The notes beneath the pieces were generated by a model that saw only the letters and a program-made list of their open reading frames with translations, made no database searches and had not been told where the DNA came from. From assembly GCA_964532175.1 (NCBI GenBank), contig CAZHGP010000051.1:1-7549 (forward strand): a stretch of DNA of 7,549 bases. Direction: 5' to 3'. Positions within the stretch are counted from its first letter, which is position 1. Each line of letters begins with the position of its first letter. Shown here piece after piece: positions 1-5,141 of this stretch. Made by a program: the position numbers and the translations under genes. This stretch comes from JAVZCJ01 sp964532175 (GTDB lineage Archaea; Thermoproteota; Nitrososphaeria_A; Caldarchaeales; JAVZCJ01).

Positions 1-1
1 A

Positions 2-70
2 TGCGAAGAAAATAAATGCATTGCAAAAGGAGATAAATATTGTGAATTTAAAATTGAAATTGTTCAATAA
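2..70 (+). CDS. 3' end of a V4R (4-vinyl reductase-like) domain protein, partial
   Basis: An open frame enters from the left edge and stops at TAA 68-70, giving 22 residues that begin CEENKCIAKGDKYCEF. The spacing of the cysteines and the G-D-x-Y-C-E-F ending match the C-terminal signature of V4R domains, which typically close with C...C.A.GD.YCEF. V4R domains are small-molecule or metal-binding modules found in archaeal regulators and in proteins related to bacteriochlorophyll synthesis and phenol sensing. The three cysteines fit the metal-binding version. Nothing before the last 22 residues is visible, so domain partners, length and role cannot be given. The family call rests on the motif alone. 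The other two forward frames offer nothing comparable at this edge. Confidence 0.72.
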   Translation, partial: CEENKCIAKGDKYCEFKIEIVQ

Positions 71-125
71 TAAAGATTTTAATAAAAAAATAAAACATTA
101 AAGGAAAAAAGAATGTAAAAATTAG

Positions 126-132
126 TTTATAT
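126..132 (+). promoter_or_regulatory. Putative TATA box of thiI
   Basis: TTTATAT is centred about 33 bases before the thiI ATG. With the usual archaeal TATA-to-start spacing of about 26 bases, transcription would begin roughly 7 bases before the start codon, giving a nearly leaderless mRNA. No Shine-Dalgarno sequence precedes the ATG. A second AT-rich run at 145-155 is too close to the start to serve. The region is so AT-rich that the choice is tentative. Confidence 0.4.
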
Positions 133-162
133 CTTAGCATAATATTTATATTTAATATAATC

Positions 163-1341
163 ATGGAAAAAGGAGTTTTAATTGCTTTTTCAGAAATAGG
201 ATTGAGAAGTAAAAATGTAAGAAAACAAATGATTAAACTACTTGTTAGAAATATATTAAATGGATTAAAATGGAAGAAAATAGATATAAATGAAATAAAG
301 ATTTTATGGGATAGAATAATTATTATAGCAAATAATAATTTAGAAATTGCTAAAATCATTAGTAAAATTCCAGGAGTAAGATATGCAGCTCCAATTTATT
401 TAATTAAAACAAGCAATTTAGAAGAAGTAATCGAGAAAATTTCGAATGAAGCTTATTTAAAAGTTTCTGATAAAAAATTCAAAGTTGAAACAAAAAGAAA
501 ATATAAAGAATTAGAATTAAATTCTATGCAAATTTCTTCATTAATAGGGAAGAAGATTTTAGAAAAATGTTTAGAAAAGAATATTAATACAAAAGTAGAT
601 TTAAAAAACCCAGATATTCTAATAGAAGTAGAAATAGATAAAGAATATTCTTTATATTATTTTGAAAGATTTGAAGGATATGGTGGGTATCCAATAGGAG
701 CACAAACTCCTTTAGTAAGCTTATTTTCAGGTGGAACAGATAGTAGCATAGCTTCATGGTTAATGATGAATAGAGGATGTAAAATATATCCAATATTTAT
801 AGATCAATCACCATTTATGGGATGTTGTAATATAGATAGAGCTATTAAAGTTTTTCAAGCATTAAGAGATTATGTATTATATCCAGATATGGAATTAGCA
901 ATTGTTAAAGTTGGAAAAATAATGGAGAAAATTATTAAAAATTCAACTCCAAAAAATATTTGCTTACATTGTAAAAGGACTATGTATAAAATTGCAGAAA
1001 AATATTCTGAAAAAATTGGAGCAAAAGGAATAGTAACTGGAGAAAGCGTAGGGCAAGTAGCTTCTCAAACAATCGACAATTTATACGTAATATCTCAATC
1101 AATAAATCTTCCAATTTATAGACCATTAGCTGGAATGTCAAAAGAAATGATACATGATTTTGCGAAAAAAATAGGTATCTATGATATAGCTGCTGTAGAT
1201 ATAGGATATTGCGATATACTTCCTGAACATCCTACAACAAAAGGTAAAATAAATGAAATAATTGAAGAAGAGAAAAAAATGGATTTAGATAAAGAAATAG
1301 AAGAAGCTTTTCAACAAATAACTTATTATAAAGCACCCTAA
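163..1341 (+). CDS. thiI: tRNA 4-thiouridine synthase ThiI (tRNA sulfurtransferase)
   Basis: This enzyme adenylates uridine-8 of tRNA and replaces its oxygen with sulfur to give s4U. In some organisms ThiI also serves thiamine synthesis. The 392 residues show the family order: an N-terminal ferredoxin-like segment opening with LIAFSEIGLRSKN, a THUMP domain to about residue 165, then a PP-loop ATP-pyrophosphatase domain with SGGTDSS at 189-195. TGESVGQVASQT and LPIYRPLAGMSKEMI further on are typical ThiI signatures. There is no C-terminal rhodanese domain, unlike E. coli ThiI. Cys350 in YCDILPEHP sits where E. coli has its PP-loop cysteine (Cys344). Cys267 and Cys270 form a CxxC pair like the one that binds a [3Fe-4S] cluster in methanogen ThiI, so a cluster-dependent, sulfide-using mechanism is inferred. 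A Cys-Cys pair at 221-222 is an extra feature. The ATG at 163 was chosen because the conserved N terminus starts right there. Confidence 0.93.
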   Translation: MEKGVLIAFSEIGLRSKNVRKQMIKLLVRNILNGLKWKKIDINEIKILWDRIIIIANNNLEIAKIISKIPGVRYAAPIYLIKTSNLEEVIEKISNEAYLKVSDKKFKVETKRKYKELELNSMQISSLIGKKILEKCLEKNINTKVDLKNPDILIEVEIDKEYSLYYFERFEGYGGYPIGAQTPLVSLFSGGTDSSIASWLMMNRGCKIYPIFIDQSPFMGCCNIDRAIKVFQALRDYVLYPDMELAIVKVGKIMEKIIKNSTPKNICLHCKRTMYKIAEKYSEKIGAKGIVTGESVGQVASQTIDNLYVISQSINLPIYRPLAGMSKEMIHDFAKKIGIYDIAAVDIGYCDILPEHPTTKGKINEIIEEEKKMDLDKEIEEAFQQITYYKAP

Positions 1342-1369
1342 TACATTCTATTTTATATTGTTATATAGG

Positions 1370-1385
1370 TATTCGATTTTTCGAA
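1370..1385 (+). repeat. 16-base inverted repeat, left copy
   Basis: TATTCGATTTTTCGAA is the exact reverse complement of bases 2332-2347, on the other side of the 79-residue gene. A related copy, ATTCGATTTTTGGA, lies at 1546-1559 without the right half of the palindrome. An exact 16-base match with four C/G positions is unlikely by chance in a window this size, although part of it follows from each copy being itself palindromic. Confidence 0.6.
1372..1385 (+). terminator. Stem-loop with TTTT loop, 30 bases after thiI
   Basis: TTCGA-TTTT-TCGAA is a perfect 5-base-pair stem with a four-base loop, starting 31 bases past the thiI stop and preceded by ATAGGTA. The stem is too short for a bacterial-type terminator. 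The T-rich loop and position suggest a 3'-end element used in termination or RNA processing. The 16 bases from 1370 to 1385 recur in inverted orientation at 2332-2347. Confidence 0.4.
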
Positions 1386-1537
1386 AGTTTATTCTTATTT
1401 TCCCATTTTATAAAACATTTTTTGACAAACATACCATTACATACATGTTTAAGGTAAACCTTTTACGATATATGGTAAACATAAATATCGATGATTAAAA
1501 CTTCTTAACATTGAATTTCCAATTAATTGGAGAAATT

Positions 1538-1547
1538 AGGCAAAATT
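1538..1547 (+). repeat. 10-base inverted repeat AGGCAAAATT, left copy (partner 1736-1745)
   Basis: AGGCAAAATT at 1538-1547 recurs as its reverse complement at 1736-1745. The flanks are also alike: read towards each element both begin GAAAT or GAAATT and continue into a C-x-ATTTTT run, so roughly 25 bases are related with small gaps. The spacing of about 190 bases makes a simple hairpin less likely than two copies of a site or a decayed duplication. Confidence 0.35.
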
Positions 1548-1857
1548 CGATTTTTGGATATTGATAATATTACATTATTTTAAATCTATTATATTGAATT
1601 TTTATTTTTTATCAATCATCATTTTAATTTAAAAAGAAATTTAAAATTTTTAATGATAAATTTTCTTTATTAAAATCTTACTTAAATTTAAATAAATTAC
1701 CTTTAAATTCTTTAATTTCTTCCCTAAAAAATGGTAATTTTGCCTATTTCATTATTTATTGAAATGCAATATCCATTGTTTTAGAAAAAGAAAACTAAAT
1801 CATTCTTTATTGAATTAGTAAGTTGAAAATGCTAGCGAATAGTAGATATACCTAGGG

Positions 1858-1892
1858 AAAATTCTTAAAAAAGCTTTTTTCAAGTAAATTTT
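1858..1892. terminator. 35-base near-palindrome, possible two-way terminator
   Basis: The core AAAAAAG/CTTTTTT (1867-1880) is flanked by CTT/AAG and then AAAATT/AATTTT, with a one-base bulge (C1881) and a two-base bulge (1885-1886) on the right arm. Either strand ends its half-palindrome in a T tract, so it could stop transcripts from both convergent neighbours. Alternatively it is a protein-binding palindrome, or cruciform-prone DNA of no function. Confidence 0.35.
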
Positions 1893-1926
1893 AAACAAAT
1901 CGATTGGAAGTATCGTATAGTTGTTT
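1893..1926. ncRNA. Possible two-tier hairpin of unknown role
   Basis: AAACAA (1893-1898) pairs with TTGTTT (1921-1926). Inside it CGAT (1901-1904) pairs with ATCG (1912-1915) around a seven-base loop, leaving an internal loop of 2 and 5 bases. It begins one base after the near-palindrome and lies in the least AT-rich part of the gap. Small structured RNAs often stand out as GC-richer islands in AT-rich thermophile genomes. The stems are short and no known RNA family is recognised, so this is only a candidate. Confidence 0.2.
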
Positions 1927-1962
1927 CACTAAGTCATTTTATATTGAATAATTAGCATAGGT

Positions 1963-1978
1963 ATCCAAAAAATTGGAT
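1963..1978 (-). terminator. Stem-loop with TTTT loop, 30 bases after the 79-residue gene
   Basis: On the minus strand this reads ATCCAA-TTTT-TTGGAT, a perfect 6-base-pair stem, 30 bases past the stop of the small gene. It shares the architecture of the element behind thiI: same loop sequence on the sense strand, same distance from the stop. On the plus strand it is also preceded by ATAGGT. The stem sequence differs (CC/GG in place of CG/CG), which looks like compensatory change. Confidence 0.4.
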
Positions 1979-2007
1979 TATCTTGATATTTACGAAAAAT
2001 TGGAGAT

Positions 2008-2247
2008 CTATTTCTTCTTTAATAATTTTTTTACTTCATTAACTAATTTAGGATATTTTTTAGATAATTCTTTTTCAACAATTTTAGCAATTTCATTACT
2101 TATACTATATCTTGGAGTAACGCTTTTAATATAATTAAAAACTGCGGATGAAATGGGAGAATAAAAAGCTATTCTTGGATTCGATTTAGCAATTTTTACT
2201 ACATTTTTAAGAATATCTTTATCTATAGTCCCCTTCTCACTTTTCAT
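2008..2247 (-). CDS. Small basic helical protein of unknown function (79 residues)
   Basis: I do not recognise the family with confidence. The 79 residues hold 17 Lys and 2 Arg against 7 acidic residues, with no Cys or Trp, no signal peptide and no membrane segment. Features that look constrained are NPRIAFYSPISSAVFNYI (residues 23-40) and TPRYSISNEIAKIVE, followed by a lysine-rich helix ending in LLKKK. The pattern ISNEIAKIVEKEL resembles helices in small archaeal DNA-binding proteins, and the strong positive charge would suit nucleic-acid binding, but no catalytic or complete HTH/RHH motif is visible. Support for a real gene: a good TATA-like box 26 bases before the ATG, a leaderless arrangement like its neighbours, and a stem-loop at the expected distance after the stop. 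It stands alone, between two large gaps, facing thiI convergently. Confidence 0.7.
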   Translation of the reverse strand: MKSEKGTIDKDILKNVVKIAKSNPRIAFYSPISSAVFNYIKSVTPRYSISNEIAKIVEKELSKKYPKLVNEVKKLLKKK

Positions 2248-2267
2248 GAAATATTAGTATACCTTTT

Positions 2268-2279
2268 AACTTAAAAGTT
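2268..2279. promoter_or_regulatory. Promoter of the 79-residue gene: TATA box inside a palindrome
   Basis: On the minus strand ACTTTTAAG (2278-2270) is a strong archaeal TATA-like sequence centred 26 bases before the ATG, which predicts a leaderless transcript. It lies within the 12-base palindrome AACTTAAAAGTT (2268-2279). On the plus strand AAGTTTTA occurs at 2275-2282 and again at 2289-2296, a 14-base spacing. A palindrome on the TATA box plus a tandem half-site would suit an operator that blocks TBP binding; that role is inferred. Confidence 0.45.
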
Positions 2280-2331
2280 TTATCATATAAGTTTTACCTA
2301 ATTTATACAACATATTAAATATATAGGAATG

Positions 2332-2345
2332 TTCGAAAAATCGAA
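2332..2345 (-). terminator. Stem-loop with TTTT loop, 39 bases after the amidohydrolase gene
   Basis: The minus strand reads TTCGA-TTTT-TCGAA, identical in stem and loop to the element behind thiI and in the same sense orientation relative to its gene. It starts 39 bases past the amidohydrolase stop. It also lies about 85 bases upstream of the small gene's start, so a regulatory role there cannot be excluded. Confidence 0.4.
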
Positions 2346-2347
2346 TA
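2332..2347 (-). repeat. 16-base inverted repeat, right copy
   Basis: The minus strand of 2332-2347 is identical to plus-strand bases 1370-1385. Together the two copies bracket 978 bases that contain only the 79-residue gene. No transposase is present and the flanks share only a short ATAGG-like sequence, so a mobile-element reading is weak. Confidence 0.6.
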
Positions 2348-2383
2348 GGCATAAACTATAAATAAATTATAGATTAAAAAGGA

Positions 2384-3982
2384 TTATTCATAAACAATTT
2401 CTCCATTAATAATTACTTTTTCTATTTTAATATTTTTTATTTTTTCTATTGGTTTTTTAAATGGATTTTCTGAAAGTATTATAAAGTCTGCATATTTCCC
2501 TTTTTCTAAACTCCCTATATTATTTTCATCAAAAGAAGCATATGCTGCATTTATTGTATAAATTTTTATTGCTTCTTCTAATGTTAATTTTTCATTTTTT
2601 GTATATTTCCATAATTCTATTTTTTCATTTTTACCTCTAGTAATTGCTGCATAAATTCCTGTAAATGGATTTATTGGTTCTACTGGACAATCTGATCCGC
2701 CAGTTATTATTATTCCTTTCTTAAAAAGTGTTTTAAATGGATATAAATATTTTGATCTTCTTTCTCCAAGTCTTTTTACTGCCCAAAAATCTGAAATTAT
2801 AAAATGTGGTTGAATTGAAGCTATTATTCCAATTTTCCTCATTTTTTCTATTATTTCTTTATTTAATAATGATGCATGCTCTATTCTAATTCTAAAATCT
2901 TTTGCTTTTTTTCCATAAACTTTCTCGATAATATTTAATGCTTTATCTATTGCTTCATCTCCTATAGCATGAATTGCTACTTGAAGTTTTTTCTTTTTAG
3001 CTTTTAAAATTAATTTTTCAAGTTCTTCTTCATTATATAATAATGTGCCTCTTGTTTCTGGATCATCAAAATATGGTTCATATAATCTAGCTGTTCTAGC
3101 TCCTAATGATCCATCAAGTAAAATTTTTATACCAATTAATTTTAATTTATCATTTATTTTTAAAGGCTTATATATAGAATCTATATAATTTGCATTGATA
3201 TAAGCTCTTATTCTTATTGGAAGATTCCCTTTTTTTAGAAGATTCTCCAAAGCTTTAAATTCAATCGGCTCGCATGATAAAAAATGAATGCAAGTTAATC
3301 CATTTTTCAAAGCTTCTTTAATTGCTATACTTAATATTTCTTCAATTTCTTTAATCGAATATTTAAGCAATACATTCAATAATTCTTCTAATGCTTTTTC
3401 TTTAAATATTCCTGTACATTCTCCTTTTTCATTAAATTCTATATATTGCTTATATTTTTTATAAAATATTTCTAAATTTAATTTTTCTAAAATGAATGAA
3501 TTAACTACTCCTAAATGACCGCAAACTCTAATTATTATGATTGGATTATTTTTACTTGCTTTATCTAAATCCCATCTTGTTGGAATTCTTTTTTCTTCAA
3601 ATTTCTCTTGATCCCATCCTATTCCAATAATCAATTTCTTTGGTTTAGATATAGCTTCAAGTTTAATTTTTTTAATTAATTCTTTTATAGATGAAACATT
3701 TCTTAGATTTACTTGTTTTAAAAGAAGACCAAAAGAAGATAAATGAACGTGAGTATCTATAAATCCAGGTAAAACTGTTTTTCCTTTTAAATCAATAATT
3801 TTAACATTTTTTATTCCATTTATTTTTCTTAGAACTTCTTTATTAGAACCTATATAATCTATTTTCTTATTCTTAATAATTAATGCTTCAAAAAATTTTT
3901 TAATATTTGAGGGAGAATAAAAATTCCCATTAATTAAAGCAATAATTTCAGTTTTATCATTTTTCATATTTTTCATTACCAT
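2384..3982 (-). CDS. YtcJ-like metal-dependent amidohydrolase (amidohydrolase family 3)
   Basis: This is a cytosolic metal-dependent hydrolase of the amidohydrolase superfamily, most like the YtcJ/N-substituted formamide deformylase group; the true substrate cannot be read from sequence. The 532 residues match the usual length. An N-terminal beta-sandwich strand pair leads to LPGFIDTHVHL, with the metal-binding H78 and H80. Family marks follow in order: the DGSLGARTARLYEPYFDD block, H338 in AIHAIGDEAID, H369 in RIEHASL and D431 in GGSDCPVEPINPF, the expected catalytic aspartate. The C terminus returns to the sandwich with IGSLEKGKYADFIIL. No signal peptide or membrane segment is seen. Met1, Met3 and Met6 are all possible starts; the first was kept because the TATA-like run at 4011-4020 would place the transcript start just before it. 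It is 124 bases downstream of the fusion regulator on the same strand, so read-through is possible. Known relatives act on formamides, carbamates and hydantoin-like amides. Confidence 0.88.
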   Translation of the reverse strand: MVMKNMKNDKTEIIALINGNFYSPSNIKKFFEALIIKNKKIDYIGSNKEVLRKINGIKNVKIIDLKGKTVLPGFIDTHVHLSSFGLLLKQVNLRNVSSIKELIKKIKLEAISKPKKLIIGIGWDQEKFEEKRIPTRWDLDKASKNNPIIIIRVCGHLGVVNSFILEKLNLEIFYKKYKQYIEFNEKGECTGIFKEKALEELLNVLLKYSIKEIEEILSIAIKEALKNGLTCIHFLSCEPIEFKALENLLKKGNLPIRIRAYINANYIDSIYKPLKINDKLKLIGIKILLDGSLGARTARLYEPYFDDPETRGTLLYNEEELEKLILKAKKKKLQVAIHAIGDEAIDKALNIIEKVYGKKAKDFRIRIEHASLLNKEIIEKMRKIGIIASIQPHFIISDFWAVKRLGERRSKYLYPFKTLFKKGIIITGGSDCPVEPINPFTGIYAAITRGKNEKIELWKYTKNEKLTLEEAIKIYTINAAYASFDENNIGSLEKGKYADFIILSENPFKKPIEKIKNIKIEKVIINGEIVYE

Positions 3983-4010
3983 TTATCATTAAAATAATTT
4001 AATTAATTAA

Positions 4011-4020
4011 AAAATAAACT
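4011..4020 (-). promoter_or_regulatory. Putative TATA region of the amidohydrolase gene
   Basis: AGTTTATTTT on the minus strand lies 29-38 bases before the first ATG, the spacing expected for a transcript with a leader of about 7 bases. The whole 124-base gap is AT-rich, so the precise box is uncertain. It also holds two similar runs on the minus strand, CACAATTTTTATA and AACAATTTTTCAA, which could be the T-rich 3' end of the preceding regulator gene. Confidence 0.3.
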
Positions 4021-4106
4021 TTGAAAAATTGTTAATTTTATATAAAAATTGTGAATTTACCTTTTTTCTTTAAATAAATTTATTGCATAACTTTTTTATG
4101 AGTAGC

Positions 4107-5039
4107 TTATGTAAGTACTTTTATTGAATCTATTTTTCCATCACCATCTAAATCTAATCCTCTTATAACTGTAGCCCATTCATCTTCTCCATTATAATTT
4201 TTAAGTACTTGTTTCCAAAAATTAGATATTGCTATTACACATGCTTTTGTGCCAATATACCTATTTCCTGCTAAAACTATTATTCTTTTACTTGAATCAT
4301 AAGGATTAATTATTTTAGCTATTAATCCATCAGTATCTTCACTATATATTGTTCCATTCTTTGTTAATCCAGCCCAATAATTTAATTCATTAAATTTTAT
4401 TGGTAAATATTTATTTACTTCTGCTGTAATTAAATTTGTTCCAGGACCACCTATGAGTATCATATTATTTTTTTCTTCTTTTTCAGCTTTTATATCAACA
4501 TCTAATTTAACTATAAAATCTTTTGGTAAATTGCAGAATTGTCCAAGAAACATTGATAAATGAATACCATAATGCCCATCTCTTGCTTTTGTTAAATTAG
4601 GCCCATGAGGTTCAGGAGAGCCAACTACAATTTTCCCATTAAAATTCGTATTTTCTATTATTGGATAAAAAAACATTCTTAATTTTTCATCCATTTTTCT
4701 TACTTGTAATACTTCTTTTTCACCAGATGGAAATTCTATTCCAAATGCTGGTGAAGCTAATTCATAATATTTAGCTATTCCTCCACTTATTTCCTTTTTT
4801 TCTTTTAATTTTATTAATCCTGCTTTTTCAAGTGTATTAATATAATAATAGATTTTCTGTGGATAAATATTCATAGCTTTTGCAATTTCACTTGGATACA
4901 TTGTTTTTTCAGAAAGTAATTTTAAAATTTTCCAACTTTTAGGATTTGCTAAAGCTTTTAATTTTATTGGATCATCAATTATAAGAATATCTTTAGCTAA
5001 AAATTTATCTTTTTCTTTAGTTATTAAAATCTTTTTCAT
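4107..5039 (-). CDS. Winged-helix (ArsR-like) regulator fused to an S-layer-type C-terminal domain
   Basis: Residues 24-95 form a winged helix of ArsR type: DPIKLKALANPKSWKILKLL, then the MYPSEIAKAM...YPQKIYYYINTLEKAGLI recognition region and a wing ending in KYYEL. The remaining two thirds (about 104-310) carry marks of the domain seen at the C terminus of archaeal S-layer proteins: GSPEPHGPN, ILIGGPGTNLIT, LIAKIINPYDSSKRIIVLAGNR and GTKACVIAI. It closes with DLDGDGKIDS (296-305), a calcium-loop-like run with Asp at 296, 298, 300 and 304. No signal peptide or membrane helix is present, so it is predicted to be cytosolic and DNA-binding, with the C-terminal domain perhaps sensing a ligand or assembling oligomers. 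Similar fusions are, from memory, annotated in other archaea as ArsR-family regulators. Ligand and targets are unknown. It is divergent from the GNAT gene, which it might control together with itself. Confidence 0.83.
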   Translation of the reverse strand: MKKILITKEKDKFLAKDILIIDDPIKLKALANPKSWKILKLLSEKTMYPSEIAKAMNIYPQKIYYYINTLEKAGLIKLKEKKEISGGIAKYYELASPAFGIEFPSGEKEVLQVRKMDEKLRMFFYPIIENTNFNGKIVVGSPEPHGPNLTKARDGHYGIHLSMFLGQFCNLPKDFIVKLDVDIKAEKEEKNNMILIGGPGTNLITAEVNKYLPIKFNELNYWAGLTKNGTIYSEDTDGLIAKIINPYDSSKRIIVLAGNRYIGTKACVIAISNFWKQVLKNYNGEDEWATVIRGLDLDGDGKIDSIKVLT

Positions 5040-5060
5040 AAAATTAAAGAAATAAAACCA

Positions 5061-5068
5061 TTATAAAA
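5061..5068 (-). promoter_or_regulatory. TATA box of the fusion regulator gene
   Basis: TTTTATAA on the minus strand is centred about 25-26 bases before the ATG, so the transcript is predicted to start at or next to the start codon (leaderless). No Shine-Dalgarno sequence lies in the TTTAATTTT run before the ATG. It shares the 102-base divergent region with the GNAT promoter. Confidence 0.5.
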
Positions 5069-5103
5069 ATTTTTTTAATAGTAAATAAAATTGTTGTATG
5101 GGA

Positions 5104-5111
5104 TTTATATA
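5104..5111 (+). promoter_or_regulatory. TATA box of the GNAT gene
   Basis: TTTATATA is centred about 34 bases before the GNAT ATG, which predicts a leader of roughly 8 bases. It stands out from its surroundings as a clean TATA match preceded by ATGGGA. About 40 bases separate it from the divergent regulator's TATA box, so one bound protein could affect both. Confidence 0.5.
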
Positions 5112-5141
5112 ATAGAAAATAAAGAAAAAATTTAGATTAAA

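Larger units (their letters stand above)
1342..2007. other. 666-base gene-free region rich in palindromes
   Basis: No reading frame here has a recognisable protein; the best candidates are under about 20 codons. thiI enters from the left and the 79-residue gene from the right, so this is the 3' flank of two convergent genes. It holds two stem-loops close behind those genes' stop codons, a 10-base inverted repeat (1538-1547 with 1736-1745), a 35-base near-palindrome (1858-1892) and a possible hairpin at 1893-1926. The part from about 1826 to 1936 is visibly less AT-rich than its surroundings. The gap is long beside the others in this window (40 to 136 bases). It may hold a non-coding RNA or a decayed gene; neither is shown. 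Confidence 0.6.

Noticed and set aside
48..359. Minus-strand open frame of 103 codons, rich in Ile/Phe/Leu, looking like a membrane protein
   Set aside because: It overlaps the conserved N terminus of thiI antisense; the hydrophobic look comes from reading lysine/isoleucine-rich AT codons backwards.
584..793. Minus-strand open frame of 69 codons
   Set aside because: It lies wholly inside thiI, across its PP-loop region, and matches nothing recognisable.
1445..1498. Mini-ORF of 17 codons (MFKVNLLRYM...)
   Set aside because: Too short, no promoter at a sensible distance, and chance ATG-to-stop runs of this size are common.
1616..1622. Minus-strand ATGATGA resembling a box C of a C/D guide RNA
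   Set aside because: No CTGA box D or D' and no C' box lie at the required distances.
1617..1655. Imperfect hairpin between ATCATTTTAATTTAAA and TTTAAAATTTTTAATGAT
   Set aside because: Nearly all A/T with several mismatches; expected by chance in sequence this AT-rich.
1342..2007. CRISPR array or leader
   Set aside because: No regularly spaced direct repeats of 24-37 bases; the related short motifs are irregularly spaced and in mixed orientation, and no cas gene is present.
2331..2347. GTTCGAAAAATCGAA, reminiscent of a tRNA T-loop/B box
   Set aside because: The required C is missing and there is no D-arm, anticodon arm or acceptor stem around it.
4073..4084. 12-base palindrome AATAAATTTATT behind the fusion regulator gene
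   Set aside because: A/T only, no loop and no match to the stem-loops behind the other genes; likely chance.
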